DNA of 57,766 nt from Luminiphilus sp. (GTDB taxonomy: Bacteria > Pseudomonadota > Gammaproteobacteria > Pseudomonadales > Halieaceae): the NCBI GenBank assembly GCA_029242325.1, contig JAQWUD010000033.1:1-57766 (forward strand), in the 5' to 3' direction. The notes under the pieces were generated by a model. That model saw only the letters and a program-made list of their open reading frames with translations. It searched no databases and was not told where the DNA came from. Position numbers and translations under genes: made by a program. Positions 35,414 through 45,950 of the stretch are shown here, piece by piece (position 1 is the stretch's first letter; each line of letters starts with the position of its first letter).

Positions 35414-38400
35414 ATGTTCAAAGAACTTCTCTCCAACGCACCCTGGCCACAAAAGATCGGCTCCCGTACAGCACTGGGCCCCATGCCGGGTGCGGCCAGT
35501 GCCGCTGCGATCGCGGAGCTTGCCAGCGCTGGCGGGCCCCTGATTGTAATGGTGGCGAGCTCCACCGAGGCGCTGATGCTCGAGCGGGAACTGCCTTTGT
35601 TTCTGGAGGGCGCACTGCCTGTGCTCACCCTGCCCGATTGGGAGACGTTGCCCTACGATCATTTCTCCCCGCACCAGGACATCATTTCGCAGCGGCTGAG
35701 AACTTTTTTCGAGCTACCGCACCTTAAAGCGGGGATTGTGATAGTGCCCGTCACAACCGCCATGCTTCGGACTCCACCCCAGCACTTCGTCGAAGTGAAC
35801 ACCCTTGACTTGAGTGTGGACGAGCAATTCGATACGGAACGCTTCACGCATGGTCTTGCTCTCAATGGCTATCGTTCTGTTGAGACAGTGATGGAACACG
35901 GCGAATTTGCCGTGAGGGGGTCTCTCCTAGACGTCTTCCCGATGGGAAGCAACGCGCCCTACCGCATTGACCTGCTGGATGATGAGGTCGAAACGCTTCG
36001 TACCTTTGATCCTGAAACCCAGCGCACGGTAAGTCAGGTCGACCGCATCAAGCTAATGCCTGCCAGGGAGTTTCCGGTGAGCAAGAAGGCGATTGAGCGC
36101 TTTCAAATGGCGTGGTATCAAACCTTCGAGGGCGACGCCGAGGGATGCCCCACCTTTACCGAAATCAGCGCCGGCAGGATTCCGGGCGGGGCTGAGTACT
36201 ACTTGCCGCTGTTCTTTGACGACTGCGGCACTGTTTTCGATTACCTGCCCGCCAGTGCCTCGCTGGTTTTATTGGGCGAGCATCACAGTGCGGCACAGCG
36301 CTACTGGTCAGAAATCACTGGTCGCTTCGAGGAGTACGGGATCGATCCGCGACGACCCTTGCTCCCGCCTCATCGCGGATTTCTGCCAGTGGAAGAGCTT
36401 TATGCTGCTCTGGGACGCTACGCTGTTCTCGAATTCAAGACCGACGCGCAGTCACCTACTCATATTGGTACACCGTGTGGCGTCCCGCCCTTACTCAACG
36501 AGGGAGCCGCCGCCGTAACCTACCAAGAGCAACTGAAACGCTTTGTCGTTGACCACAATGGTCCGGTTCTCATTTGCGCAGAGACCGCTGGGCGGCGAGA
36601 GATTTTGCTGGAGAATCTCGCGAAAAGCGGACTACACCCCCACCCCGTTGCGGACTGGTCAGAGTTCGTTACCAGCAAAACCGAGTTCGCGATCACGGTC
36701 GCCCCCATCGATCGCGGCCTCTACTCAGGGCCCGGCAATCCGACATTGGTGTGCGAAGCCCAACTATTCGGGCAGCGAGTGGCGCAGCGGCGACGCAGAA
36801 AAGTACGTGCTGAAACGGACACTGACGCGATCATCCGCGACCTCACGGAATTACGGGTCGGATTACCGGTCGTTCACATTGAGCATGGGGTCGGTCGCTA
36901 TTTGGGTTTGCAGGTTCTGACAATCGATGGGGATGATGCAGAATTCCTACTTCTGGAGTACGCAGAGGGCAACAAGCTCTATGTGCCGGTAGGTTCGCTA
37001 CATTTGATTAGCCGGTATACCGCGGGCGATCCAGATACCGCCCCCATGCATCGACTCGGCACGGAGCAATGGGACAAGGCACGTAAGAGAGCACAGCAAC
37101 GTGCCGCGGACGTGGCGGCCCAACTCCTTGAAGTCTATGCCAGACGGGAGGCCCGGGCGGGGCATGCACATACGCTTGATGAGGAAAAATGGCAACGTTT
37201 CTGTCAGGCATTTCCCTTTGAGGAGACCCCAGACCAGAGCGCCGCGATTGATGCCGTACGGCACGACATGTGCGCCCCACGGGTAATGGACCGCTTGGTC
37301 TGCGGCGACGTGGGATTCGGCAAAACAGAAGTTGCCATGAGGGCAGCCTTTATTGCCGCTCAGAACGGGCGCCAGACTGCGATATTGGTGCCGACAACAC
37401 TGTTGGCCAACCAGCATCATGCCAATTTTCGTGATCGTTTCTCAGACTGGCCGTACAAGGTGGAGGTCGTGTCCCGATTTCAATCTGCGAAAGACCTTGA
37501 GGACATTACCGACCGCGTTCAGAGCGGCAAGATCGACATTCTGGTGGGCACGCATAAATTACTGCAGGGAAAATTTGGATTCCGCGATTTGGGATTGCTT
37601 GTCATCGACGAAGAGCATCGCTTTGGCGTGAAGCAGAAGGAGGTCATCAAGGCGCTCCGCGCGGAGGTCGATATCCTCACTATGACTGCCACACCTATTC
37701 CCAGAACGCTGAATATGGCCTTGGGTGGACTGCGCGATCTCTCCATCATAGCCACACCGCCCGCGCGCCGGCTCTCGATTAAGACATTTGTTCGAGAGCA
37801 CAGTATTGGGCTCGTGAAGGAAGCAGCCTTGAGGGAGACCTTGAGGGGCGGTCAGGTTTTCTACTTGCATAATGAAGTGCGAACGATCGAGGAAACTGCG
37901 CGAAAGCTGAGCGAGCTTTTGCCCGATCTATCCATCGGTATCGCACACGGCCAGCTGCGTGAACAAGCCTTGGAAAGCGTGATGTCTGACTTTTATCATC
38001 AGCATCACCACATTCTCGTCTGCTCCACCATCATCGAGACGGGTATCGATATACCCAACGCCAACACCATTATTATTGAGCGGGCAGATAAATTTGGACT
38101 CGCGCAATTGCATCAGCTGCGCGGCCGCGTGGGGCGATCACATCATCAAGCTTACGCCTACCTGCTCTGCCCACCCAGAAACCTGATCACGTCGGACGCC
38201 CAGAAACGCCTGGAAGCCATCGAAGCCGCCGGCGATCTGGGCGCGGGTTATCAGTTGGCGTCACACGATATGGAAATTCGCGGTGCCGGCGAGCTGCTGG
38301 GCGCAGAACAATCGGGCCAAATCAATCAGGTCGGATTTTCTTTGTACCTCGACATGCTGGAGAGCGCTGTAGCCGCACTGCGCAGAGGTGAAATTCCGAA

Positions 38401-38863
38401 CACTGATCAACCGCTGGACAGCGGCACAGAGGTAAAGCTCCACGTACCGGCACTGATTCCCGAGAGCTATTTACCCGATATCACCACGCGCCTCGTGCTA
38501 TACAAGCGCATCGCAAAAGCCCACAGTGAGAGCGAATTGCGCGACATTCAGGTCGAGATGATTGATCGCTTCGGACTGCTGTCGGACCCCATCAAAAACC
38601 TGTTCACCTGCGCAAGACTCAAGGTTGCAGCGAAGCAGCTGGGAATCAGTGAAATCGATATGACTGATGAGGGTGGTAGTATCGAGTTCAAGTCGTCTAC
38701 GGTTGTCGAGCCTGCCGCCATTGTGAGCCTGATCCAATCCGACCCAATGAGCTTCAGTATGAGCGGCAGCGGTAAGCTGAGGGTGAAAAAGTCCCTTCCC
38801 ACCCTCGACTCACGCACTGAATTTGTGGAGCAGCTCATGAGCCCCTGGCTGGCGGCCGCGTAA
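35414..38863 (+). CDS. mfd: Transcription-repair coupling factor
   Basis: 1149 residues, E. coli Mfd has 1148. Releases stalled RNA polymerase and recruits UvrA. The UvrB-like region is at the N-terminus, then the RNA polymerase-interacting domain (VVHIEHGVGRYLGLQ), the superfamily 2 translocase with Walker A GDVGFGKTEVAM (about residue 634), DEEH box (VIDEEHRFGVKQKE), TATPIPRTLNMAL, and QLRGRVGRS motif VI, and the C-terminal TRCF domain (LHVPALIPESYLPDITTRL). Its last base overlaps the csiV start (TAATG). Confidence 0.96.
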   Translation: MFKELLSNAPWPQKIGSRTALGPMPGAASAAAIAELASAGGPLIVMVASSTEALMLERELPLFLEGALPVLTLPDWETLPYDHFSPHQDIISQRLRTFFELPHLKAGIVIVPVTTAMLRTPPQHFVEVNTLDLSVDEQFDTERFTHGLALNGYRSVETVMEHGEFAVRGSLLDVFPMGSNAPYRIDLLDDEVETLRTFDPETQRTVSQVDRIKLMPAREFPVSKKAIERFQMAWYQTFEGDAEGCPTFTEISAGRIPGGAEYYLPLFFDDCGTVFDYLPASASLVLLGEHHSAAQRYWSEITGRFEEYGIDPRRPLLPPHRGFLPVEELYAALGRYAVLEFKTDAQSPTHIGTPCGVPPLLNEGAAAVTYQEQLKRFVVDHNGPVLICAETAGRREILLENLAKSGLHPHPVADWSEFVTSKTEFAITVAPIDRGLYSGPGNPTLVCEAQLFGQRVAQRRRRKVRAETDTDAIIRDLTELRVGLPVVHIEHGVGRYLGLQVLTIDGDDAEFLLLEYAEGNKLYVPVGSLHLISRYTAGDPDTAPMHRLGTEQWDKARKRAQQRAADVAAQLLEVYARREARAGHAHTLDEEKWQRFCQAFPFEETPDQSAAIDAVRHDMCAPRVMDRLVCGDVGFGKTEVAMRAAFIAAQNGRQTAILVPTTLLANQHHANFRDRFSDWPYKVEVVSRFQSAKDLEDITDRVQSGKIDILVGTHKLLQGKFGFRDLGLLVIDEEHRFGVKQKEVIKALRAEVDILTMTATPIPRTLNMALGGLRDLSIIATPPARRLSIKTFVREHSIGLVKEAALRETLRGGQVFYLHNEVRTIEETARKLSELLPDLSIGIAHGQLREQALESVMSDFYHQHHHILVCSTIIETGIDIPNANTIIIERADKFGLAQLHQLRGRVGRSHHQAYAYLLCPPRNLITSDAQKRLEAIEAAGDLGAGYQLASHDMEIRGAGELLGAEQSGQINQVGFSLYLDMLESAVAALRRGEIPNTDQPLDSGTEVKLHVPALIPESYLPDITTRLVLYKRIAKAHSESELRDIQVEMIDRFGLLSDPIKNLFTCARLKVAAKQLGISEIDMTDEGGSIEFKSSTVVEPAAIVSLIQSDPMSFSMSGSGKLRVKKSLPTLDSRTEFVEQLMSPWLAAA

Positions 38864-40251
38864 TGAAGCACTTACTCCTGTGGCTGTGCGCGATGCTTGC
38901 AGCAGGGCCACTCCATGCTGTCCCGCTGCCGGGGGGCTTTGATCATTCGGGCTGGTTCAAATTCGAACTGGTCGTCATGGTCGATACGCGCTCGGAAGTA
39001 CTCGAGGGCGAGACCTGGCCGCTGGTACCAAGAGTCAACTATCCATCGCGATGGCGATGGTTGCGCGAGCCAAATCAGCTCACTGCGCTCAGCGCGACCC
39101 ACCCGCTCGCGCACATAGTAGATAGCCCCTCCGGCCACATCTTGATCCATGAGAAGTCCTCTACGCCACCACGGTGGGTGCCACCTCCAGCAACCCTGAC
39201 CGAGGGCGATCTGGCATTGATCGACGAGTTACTCGAGCTAGGGAAAGGCACTGACTCAGGGGCTTTTAAACAGGCACGCGAAAAACAGGCGCGCGAGGAT
39301 TCACCAGCGTTACCTTTGCACTCAGAAGCGTCAAACGCTCCGCTACTGCCATTCGAAGCCATTACGCCGACCCCCGAATCCCCTTCCCTCAGCGTGCTGG
39401 ATCCTCTTCAACTGGATCCTCTTGATTTGGATAAGTCAGACAGCCAGCCCATCAACCCCGTCAGCATCCCCTTCGCCCATGTCGCCGCGAGTGTCGATCT
39501 TGCTCCAATAACGGTGAGCGCAAGCCCTATTCCCACACCAGATGTGTTTGTGCGGCTAGCGCTTGATCAACTCGCGCCTGGGCTCGCACGATACACCCGG
39601 AACAGCGAAGACGACATCATTGCCTCGATGTCCTGGCTGCAGGGCCCTGACAGCCACAACCTGCCCATCTTGATAGCGCCCGCGCAAAGCGAGGGTTATC
39701 CCCTAGCACAGGGATTTATTCAGCTTTTGCCCAATGGGAACCAATGGCGCCTAGGCCTGAATTTCTGGGTGAATACCTCGGGGCACTATCTGCCGGAGAT
39801 ATTTGAAATGGCACCCCCGCCACCATCACCGAGTCGCATATCGATCGCTGCGCCCAGAGTTACCTCGGCCGCATTCTTGTCATCGCCCGAGGATTCGCTC
39901 GCACCCGCTGAGGGATCTAACGCAGACTCATCGCCCTCGAGCGACTTTAAGCAGAGCGAGCCTACTGCCCACACAGCGGGACACACTCGCGCCTTGATAA
40001 CCGATGCCTCTGCTGCACTACCTGCCATACCCCATCCACCTCAGTGGCCCTGGCGGCATGTGATTCACGTAGCGGATACCGTGCCACTATCCGCCAATCG
40101 GTTGCGATACTACGACCACCCTGTCATCAAGGTGCTCGCCATTTCGCGAGAGCTAAGTTGGTTCGAGCTCTTCAGCGAGGGGGCAGCGCTTCGCGCAGCG
40201 GCGAGCGCAAACGAGACTGCGCGCCCCGTCGCTGAGGCCGAATGGGAGTAA
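38863..40251 (+). CDS. CsiV family periplasmic protein
   Basis: 462 residues with an N-terminal signal peptide (MKHLLLWLCAMLAAGPLHA). The start of the mature part, WFKFELVVMVDTR, and the C-terminal block (WPWRHVIHVADTVPLSANRLRYYDHPVIKVL) match the CsiV family of Vibrio cholerae and pseudomonad homologues located after mfd. The middle, about residues 130-400, is long, proline/serine-rich and low in complexity, probably disordered. Its function is not known beyond a link to the cell envelope in Vibrio. Translationally coupled to mfd. The gene ends 15 nt before the convergent MscS-like gene. Confidence 0.75.
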   Translation: MKHLLLWLCAMLAAGPLHAVPLPGGFDHSGWFKFELVVMVDTRSEVLEGETWPLVPRVNYPSRWRWLREPNQLTALSATHPLAHIVDSPSGHILIHEKSSTPPRWVPPPATLTEGDLALIDELLELGKGTDSGAFKQAREKQAREDSPALPLHSEASNAPLLPFEAITPTPESPSLSVLDPLQLDPLDLDKSDSQPINPVSIPFAHVAASVDLAPITVSASPIPTPDVFVRLALDQLAPGLARYTRNSEDDIIASMSWLQGPDSHNLPILIAPAQSEGYPLAQGFIQLLPNGNQWRLGLNFWVNTSGHYLPEIFEMAPPPPSPSRISIAAPRVTSAAFLSSPEDSLAPAEGSNADSSPSSDFKQSEPTAHTAGHTRALITDASAALPAIPHPPQWPWRHVIHVADTVPLSANRLRYYDHPVIKVLAISRELSWFELFSEGAALRAAASANETARPVAEAEWE

Positions 40252-40266
40252 CATGGACCGCTCTGG

Positions 40267-41364
40267 CTACGCGGAGGCCGGCTCAGGTTCCTCAGGCCTC
40301 ATTACCAGCGTGCGGGTAGGAAATGCCACCTCCGCACCGTGTCGCTCGATAATGGACAGCATTTGCAGCAACACGTCCTGCTTCACACCGTGATAGGTGA
40401 CCCAATCCGTAGTGCGGGTGAATGTGTAGATAAAAAAATCAAGCGAGGACGGACCGAAGCTCACAAAATTCACCATCAGCGTTCGCGTCTGATCGATACC
40501 CTCATGCCCGCGCAGCATCGATTCGACGTCGGACACGATGTCAGACATGCAGGCGACATCGTCGTAGCGAATGCCCACGGTCTCGTAGATCCTTCTGTTT
40601 AACATGCGAGAGGGGTTTTCGATGGCGACGGTAGAGAAGACCGAATTAGGGACGTAAAGCGGGCGCTGATCGAAAGTCCGAATACGGGTCACTCGCCAAC
40701 CAATATCCTCAACGGTCCCTTCAACCTCACGATCGGGTGATCGTATCCAGTCCCCCACTGCAAAAGGGCGATCAAGAAAAATACTGAGTCCCCCGAGAAA
40801 GTTTGCCAGCAGGTCCCGGGCTGCGAAGCCCACCGCTATACCGCCCACCCCGCCAAAGGCAAGCAGTCCGGAGACGGACACACCCAATGACTGAAGCAGC
40901 ATGATGCCTGCTACAACCCACACTACGATGCGGCTCAGCCTGGCCACCGCACTGATGGTCGCACGGTCGTCGGACGCCAATGCGCCTCTGTGCTCCCCGA
41001 GAAGCTCCTCCTCGATACCCCTGCTTAGACGGTGTGCCAACCAGCCGAACAACACCAGCAATGCGGTATCGGAGCCACGCATCAAAACCTCTCTAATGCC
41101 ATCGAGCACGCTAAACAAAGACAGAGACAGCAGACCGATGACCGCCCACATCACCCACTGGATGGGAGGGAATATTGCGTACAGAAACACGTCATCCCAC
41201 CGAGTTTGTGTGCGATCGGCCGCGGAGGTAAGGCTTTTCACCACTCTGTAAATGGCGTAGTGAGCGATCGCGCCACCCAGCAGCAATACCATGAAGACAA
41301 CAATGTCGACGGACATTCCCATGGACGCGGCCCATGGCGTTAACACGGCTTCGAGACTTTTCAT
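40267..41364 (-). CDS. Mechanosensitive ion channel, MscS family
   Basis: 365 residues from ATG 41364, preferred over TTG 41367. Several N-terminal membrane segments (VVFMVLLLGGAIAHYAIYRV, WVMWAVIGLLSLSLFSVL, TALLVLFGWLAHRL, VVWVVAGIMLLQSLG), then the pore-lining helix pattern GLLAFGGVGGIAVGFAARDLL, characteristic of MscS, and the beta domain (DRPFAVGDWI, VPNSVFSTVAIENPSRM). Acts as an osmotic safety valve or a related channel in the inner membrane. Bounded by csiV and lexA. Confidence 0.93.
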   Translation of the reverse strand: MKSLEAVLTPWAASMGMSVDIVVFMVLLLGGAIAHYAIYRVVKSLTSAADRTQTRWDDVFLYAIFPPIQWVMWAVIGLLSLSLFSVLDGIREVLMRGSDTALLVLFGWLAHRLSRGIEEELLGEHRGALASDDRATISAVARLSRIVVWVVAGIMLLQSLGVSVSGLLAFGGVGGIAVGFAARDLLANFLGGLSIFLDRPFAVGDWIRSPDREVEGTVEDIGWRVTRIRTFDQRPLYVPNSVFSTVAIENPSRMLNRRIYETVGIRYDDVACMSDIVSDVESMLRGHEGIDQTRTLMVNFVSFGPSSLDFFIYTFTRTTDWVTYHGVKQDVLLQMLSIIERHGAEVAFPTRTLVMRPEEPEPASA

Positions 41365-41429
41365 CAATCACTATCCATTAGGCGCAATGTTTATCCTAAC
41401 CCAGCTTGCTACCTGGCCACACTACAGCA

Positions 41430-41445
41430 CTGTACAAAAAAACAG
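41430..41445. promoter_or_regulatory. SOS (LexA) box upstream of lexA
   Basis: CTGTACAAAAAAACAG fits the gammaproteobacterial LexA operator CTGT-N8-ACAG exactly in both half-sites. It ends 41 nt before the lexA start. A second half-site begins at 41447 (CTGTATATATCATCAT) but lacks the ACAG arm. Autorepression of lexA is expected. Confidence 0.8.
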
Positions 41446-41486
41446 ACTGTATATATCATCATAAGCTCGACAAGGGAGGCCACGCC

Positions 41487-42083
41487 ATGAAACTGACCGC
41501 CAGACAAGAGCAGGTCCTGGATGTCATCCGCCAGCATGTGTCGGATACCGGTTATCCACCTACTCGCGCTGACATCGCCCGAAAACTGGGATTCAAGTCA
41601 GCCAATGCGGCTGAGGAACACCTTCGCGCCCTGGCGCGCAAGGGCGCGATCGAGATGATTGCGGGCGCCTCTCGCGGTATTCGGCTCACCGAGACCGCGG
41701 GCCTACCGATTATTGGGCGGGTGGCAGCGGGATCTCCGGTATTGGCCACGGAGCATATTGAAGACTATTGCGAGCTACCCCCCACCTTTTTCTCTCCGGC
41801 CGCCGACTATCTCTTGCGAGTCACCGGCGACAGCATGAGAGACATCGGGATTCTCGATGGTGACCTGCTCGCTGTCCACCACACCGAAACAGCGCGAGAC
41901 GGCCAGATTGTCGTAGCCCGCATCGAGGATGAAGTGACCGTGAAACGACTGAAACGTGTGGGCCAACATACATTGCAGCTGCTGCCAGAGAACCCTGCCT
42001 ATGAAGCCATCATCGTGGATTTACGTCGAACAGAGTGCGTCATTGAAGGCGTGAGCGTTGGTGTGATCCGTCAACAGCAATAA
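41487..42083 (+). CDS. lexA: LexA repressor
   Basis: 198 residues from ATG 41487, which has AAGGGAGG seven nt upstream; the longer frame from 41406 runs through the SOS box and is rejected. Winged helix DNA-binding domain ([37 protein letters not shown]), Ala-Gly self-cleavage site in RVAAGSPV, catalytic serine in [10 protein letters not shown] and lysine in VTVKRLKRV. Represses SOS genes; a box in its own promoter indicates autoregulation. Confidence 0.97.
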   Translation: MKLTARQEQVLDVIRQHVSDTGYPPTRADIARKLGFKSANAAEEHLRALARKGAIEMIAGASRGIRLTETAGLPIIGRVAAGSPVLATEHIEDYCELPPTFFSPAADYLLRVTGDSMRDIGILDGDLLAVHHTETARDGQIVVARIEDEVTVKRLKRVGQHTLQLLPENPAYEAIIVDLRRTECVIEGVSVGVIRQQQ

Positions 42084-42235
42084 AAATTTACGCACATTCG
42101 CAATAGCCACTGCGATCGATGCATGCAGCCGCTTTCGATTCCGAGCGGGGAAGGAGAACTTGAGGCGTTTCATTTCAGCCTCTGCAGACGAGTCACAGGG
42201 CTTATTGCCCCGCTGTAGCGACGCGCTGCAACAGT

Positions 42236-42487
42236 CTAGTGCAGCGTGCGGCTCTCAGCCATATCAGCGGTATCGACCTCAAGGCTATTTACTTCAGCCA
42301 ACTGAGCCGCCGCCTCTATACCAGCCTGAATCATAACCTTGGCGACTTCCAAATTGTTTCCCACAAGGTAAGCGTTCGCCTCATCGGAAAACTGGATACT
42401 GACCAGCGGCTCAGAATCACCTTCGACGCGCTGCAGCACCACTTCACCATCGCCCAGATCTACGATTTCAAGTACGGATGTAGACAC
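42236..42487 (-). CDS. Small conserved hypothetical protein between lexA and topA
   Basis: 83 residues from a GTG at 42487 with AGAGAGG upstream, acidic, no membrane segment or signal. A compact beta-like N-terminus (SVLEIVDLGDGEVVLQRVEG) and an Ala-rich helix (NNLEVAKVMIQAGIEAAAQL) suggest a small alpha/beta fold. Pseudomonas has a small gene in the same place (from memory, PA3009, next to sulA). It may be a counterpart; no function can be assigned. A good ribosome-binding site and conserved context support that it is real. Confidence 0.7.
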   Translation of the reverse strand: MSTSVLEIVDLGDGEVVLQRVEGDSEPLVSIQFSDEANAYLVGNNLEVAKVMIQAGIEAAAQLAEVNSLEVDTADMAESRTLH

Positions 42488-42607
42488 TCAATAACCTCTC
42501 TTATTGCAAGAGTCATTGCACTCACCAGCGCAACACTCACACGGTAACACTCTCGCAGACCATCTGCCACTCAAGGCACTTCTCTGCATCGCCACTCTGT
42601 ACCGCCA

Positions 42608-43066
42608 CTAAGACTCGTCAATGGCGTCGGAGATGTAGCCGGCGAGTTCCACCAACTCAGCTAACCATACCTCAAACTGGCTGAGTGTCAGCGCAACCCC
42701 GTCTGAAGCCAGTTGATCCGGTTGCGAAGGTGGTTTTTTTACGACGGGTGCCTGTAGTGCACCAATCCAACCGCCCTGCTCCAATGCCTCGCACGTGTCT
42801 ATTTCTGCAGGCCTCACCAGCCCGTCGGGAAAGGCCGGCAGATCTGCAACCGCATGTGGTGGACGATCAGGTATTAGGCGAACCCGGCATGCGGCGAGCA
42901 AAAGCCAGCCGTAGGCGTTCAGGAGATGCTCTCGTGCGGCTGGCGCGAAGGCCTGCGCCACCTGATGACCGGGCTCGCGCCGCGCATCCAGCACCTCGCG
43001 CCATCCCTCCATCAGGATTCTGCAGTGATAAAGACTCTCATTGGCATAAGCCAGCGGGTGGCTCAA
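42608..43066 (-). CDS. DUF6586 family protein next to topA
   Basis: 152 residues from a TTG start that overlaps the topA stop (TTGA). It begins [21 protein letters not shown] and contains [21 protein letters not shown], a pattern I recognise from the pseudomonad family found upstream or downstream of topA. Mostly helical, acidic C-terminus ([18 protein letters not shown]), no membrane anchor. Function unknown. Coupling to topA suggests coexpression. Confidence 0.7.
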   Translation of the reverse strand: MSHPLAYANESLYHCRILMEGWREVLDARREPGHQVAQAFAPAAREHLLNAYGWLLLAACRVRLIPDRPPHAVADLPAFPDGLVRPAEIDTCEALEQGGWIGALQAPVVKKPPSQPDQLASDGVALTLSQFEVWLAELVELAGYISDAIDES

Positions 43067-45807
43067 CCGGAGGCTTCTTCAGTGCTGGCGACAGCTTTTG
43101 CTTTTGCTTTTGCTTTTGCTTTTGCTTTTGCCTTGGCTTTCGTCTTTGGCTTGGCCTTTTTCTTCGCCTTTGGCTTTTTGGCAGTACCCTCCTCTACCCA
43201 GCCACCATCGACGAACATGGCTCTCCATCCGCTCGGCTTACCGTCTCGGTCTGACATCACATACTGCTCTTTCGTCTTGCGGCTGTAGCGGATTTGCGAG
43301 CGATTACCCTGGTCATCCACGCGCGGCGCGTCGAACAAGTAATGATGTTTGGGATCAATTTCTGCCTCATGGGGCAGCAGCTCGTCGACGTAAGGAGGAC
43401 GAGTCTCTCGATGCTTGGGAAACTGGCTCGCGGCCAGAAAGATCCCCGAAGCGCCATCTCGCAGAACATAATGATCTTCGACCTTCAGACAAAGCAGTTC
43501 AGGCATGGGCACCGGGTCCATTTTGGGAGGAGCGACCTCACCATTGCGGAGAAGCTTGCGCGTGTTGGTGCAAACAGATTCGCTGCAGCCAAAGTATTTT
43601 CCGAAGCGGCCTGTTTTCAGCTGCATATCGGCACCGCACTTGTCGCACTCAATCACGGGACCGTCATAACCCTTGATTCTGAACTGCCCCTGCTCCACCT
43701 CATAGCCAGAGCAATCAGGGTTGTTTCCACAAACGTGAAGCTTGCGGCTCTCGTCGATCAGATAGCTGTCCATCGCGGTGTGACACTCTCCACACCGCCG
43801 CTTGGTAAGAAGAAGTCGAGACTCTGCCTCATCATCTGCGTCAACGCTGATAGCCTCGTCGCCCGAAATCAGATTGACCGTCTCTTTGCACCGCTCCTTT
43901 GGCGGCAGGTTATAGCCTGAACATCCCAAAAATACGCCCGTACTAGCGGTACGAATTTGCATTGGTCGTCCACAAGCGTCACAGGGAATGCCTGTTGGCG
44001 TAGGGTCATTAGGCTGCATCCCGCCAGCCCCGTCTTGCGTTGCCTGCAATAATTTACCGCTGAAATCAGCGTAAAACTCGTTTAACAACTCCGTCCAGGA
44101 GAGCGCTCCCTGAGCCACTTCGTCAAGACGCTCTTCCATCAACGCTGTGAAGCCATAATCCAACAAATCGCTGAAGCTCCCCTGCAGACGCTCGGTCACA
44201 ATATCACCCATCTTTTCGGCATAGAATCGCCGATTCTCAAGCCTCACGTACCCACGGTCCTGAATCGTCGAAATAATGGCGGCATAGGTCGATGGTCGAC
44301 CAATTCCTCGCTTTTCCAATTCCCGCACCAGACTGGCTTCGCCGTAGCGCGCGGGCGGCTTGGTAAAATGTTGTTTAGGATCAAAATTCGTGGCAACGAG
44401 CGCATCACCCACCGCCAAGGACGGTAAGACAGCGTCGTCCCCCTTGCGCGGGGCGGGCGGGTGAACAGCGGTAAAGCCGTCAAACTCTACGACCCGCCCC
44501 TTCGCTGTCAGCCTGCAATCTGCGGCTGATACCACCAACGTTGTCGACAGGTAGCGGGCCGGTGTCATCTGGCAGGCCACGAACTGCCGCCAGATCAAGT
44601 CGTACAATCGCTCCGCGTCTGGCTCCATCGCAGTGAGCTGATGACTACGCAGCCTGACATCTGATGGTCGAATGGCCTCGTGAGCTTCCTGAGCCCCCTC
44701 GCGAGAGCCATATCGATTTGCTTCAGCAGGGAGATACTCCGCCGAGAAATCCTTCTTGATTAACGCTCGACAAAGAGACACCGCTTCATCACTGAGGTTG
44801 GTTGAGTCGGTTCGCATGTACGTGATGAATCCTGCCTCGTAGAGCCGCTGGGCAAGCGTCATGGTCTTTTTGACACTGAACCCCATACGGGTGCTGGCCG
44901 CTTGCTGCAGGGTCGACGTAATAAAAGGCGCAGAAGGCTTGGAGCTGGTTTTTCGCGACTCCAGATCAGACACTGAGAAGGAAGCCGCACGCATTGCCTC
45001 AACTGCGGATTCAGCCTCCTCCTGCGTCTTAGGGTCAAACTTCTTCCCGCCGCGGTGTGTCACCATGAAGCGAACGGGCTCTATATCCCCCGCCTTCAAA
45101 AGCGCGTGGACTTCCCAATACTCCTCGGGCACAAAGGCACGAATCTCTCGCTCCCGCTCCACAATCACGCGCACCGCAACCGACTGCACCCGCCCCGCAG
45201 AGAGGCCCCGCGCCACCTTTGACCACAATAGAGGACTGACCTCAAAACCCACCACCCGATCGAGGAAGCGCCGTGCCTGTTGGGCGTGGACCCGCGCATT
45301 GTCCAGCTGACCTGGCGCTTTGAACGCTTCCTGAATCGCTTTCTGGGTGATTTCGTTGAAAACGACCCGATGGTACCGACTGATATCACCGCCAATGGCT
45401 TGCTGCAGATGCCAGGCAATCGCCTCACCCTCGCGATCGAGGTCGGTCGCAAGGTAGATTGCATCACTATCCTTTGCGAGGCGCTGTAACTCACTAACCA
45501 CTTTCTCTTTACCTGGCAGAATTTCGTATCGCGCTTCCCACCCATTATCGGGGTCGATGCCCATTCGGCGCACCAACTGCTCTCGTTTTTTGCGCTTTTG
45601 GTAGCGGGCTTTTTCGTCGGGAGCCATTTTGCGCGTAATGGCTGCCTGCGCAGCGCGCTCTTTGGCATCCGTCGCAGTGGCGCTGCCAGAGGTCGGCAGA
45701 TCGCGAATGTGCCCCACGCTGGACTTCACGACGAAGTCCTTGCCAAGATATTTGTTGATGGTTTTGGCCTTGGCGGGCGACTCTACAATGACTAGTGCTT
45801 TTCCCAT
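43063..45807 (-). CDS. topA: DNA topoisomerase I
   Basis: 914 residues (E. coli 865). Relaxes negative supercoils. TOPRIM domain at the start ([34 protein letters not shown]); active-site tyrosine in [23 protein letters not shown] further on. Zinc-ribbon repeats follow: [28 protein letters not shown] with CGNNPDC, and [16 protein letters not shown]. The C-terminus is a positively charged lysine-alanine tail (about residues 875-908) encoded by a hexanucleotide repeat. The tail probably strengthens DNA binding and is longer than in E. coli. Confidence 0.96.
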   Translation of the reverse strand: MGKALVIVESPAKAKTINKYLGKDFVVKSSVGHIRDLPTSGSATATDAKERAAQAAITRKMAPDEKARYQKRKKREQLVRRMGIDPDNGWEARYEILPGKEKVVSELQRLAKDSDAIYLATDLDREGEAIAWHLQQAIGGDISRYHRVVFNEITQKAIQEAFKAPGQLDNARVHAQQARRFLDRVVGFEVSPLLWSKVARGLSAGRVQSVAVRVIVEREREIRAFVPEEYWEVHALLKAGDIEPVRFMVTHRGGKKFDPKTQEEAESAVEAMRAASFSVSDLESRKTSSKPSAPFITSTLQQAASTRMGFSVKKTMTLAQRLYEAGFITYMRTDSTNLSDEAVSLCRALIKKDFSAEYLPAEANRYGSREGAQEAHEAIRPSDVRLRSHQLTAMEPDAERLYDLIWRQFVACQMTPARYLSTTLVVSAADCRLTAKGRVVEFDGFTAVHPPAPRKGDDAVLPSLAVGDALVATNFDPKQHFTKPPARYGEASLVRELEKRGIGRPSTYAAIISTIQDRGYVRLENRRFYAEKMGDIVTERLQGSFSDLLDYGFTALMEERLDEVAQGALSWTELLNEFYADFSGKLLQATQDGAGGMQPNDPTPTGIPCDACGRPMQIRTASTGVFLGCSGYNLPPKERCKETVNLISGDEAISVDADDEAESRLLLTKRRCGECHTAMDSYLIDESRKLHVCGNNPDCSGYEVEQGQFRIKGYDGPVIECDKCGADMQLKTGRFGKYFGCSESVCTNTRKLLRNGEVAPPKMDPVPMPELLCLKVEDHYVLRDGASGIFLAASQFPKHRETRPPYVDELLPHEAEIDPKHHYLFDAPRVDDQGNRSQIRYSRKTKEQYVMSDRDGKPSGWRAMFVDGGWVEEGTAKKPKAKKKAKPKTKAKAKAKAKAKAKAKAVASTEEASG
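43094..43129. repeat. Six tandem copies of a hexanucleotide inside topA
   Basis: On the plus strand GCTTTT repeats six times without interruption, and degenerate copies continue to about 43,180. On the coding strand each unit reads Lys-Ala. Because the unit is six bases long, gain or loss of units keeps the reading frame and changes only tail length. Confidence 0.9.
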
Positions 45808-45950
45808 AAGTGACGCTTGCCTGCTTCAGATAATGCAACCAGAGGATCACCGATCCCCGAAAGGTGGGCATCTATAAGGGTGATTGCGTTCGGGGTCAAG
45901 GGCTTGATATCACACAGCACCCCCAGGGTTACTGGTTCGGCAACACACTT

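Noticed and set aside
41447-41462. Second full LexA box
   Set aside because: Only the CTGT half-site is present; the other arm reads TCAT instead of ACAG.
43094-43180. Possible CRISPR-like array
   Set aside because: The units are six bases with no spacers and lie within a coding sequence, so this is a microsatellite and not a CRISPR array.
42685-43254. 189-residue forward frame with a Phe-Cys repeat
   Set aside because: The repeat is the complement of the Lys-Ala tail of topoisomerase I; the frame runs antisense through two real genes.
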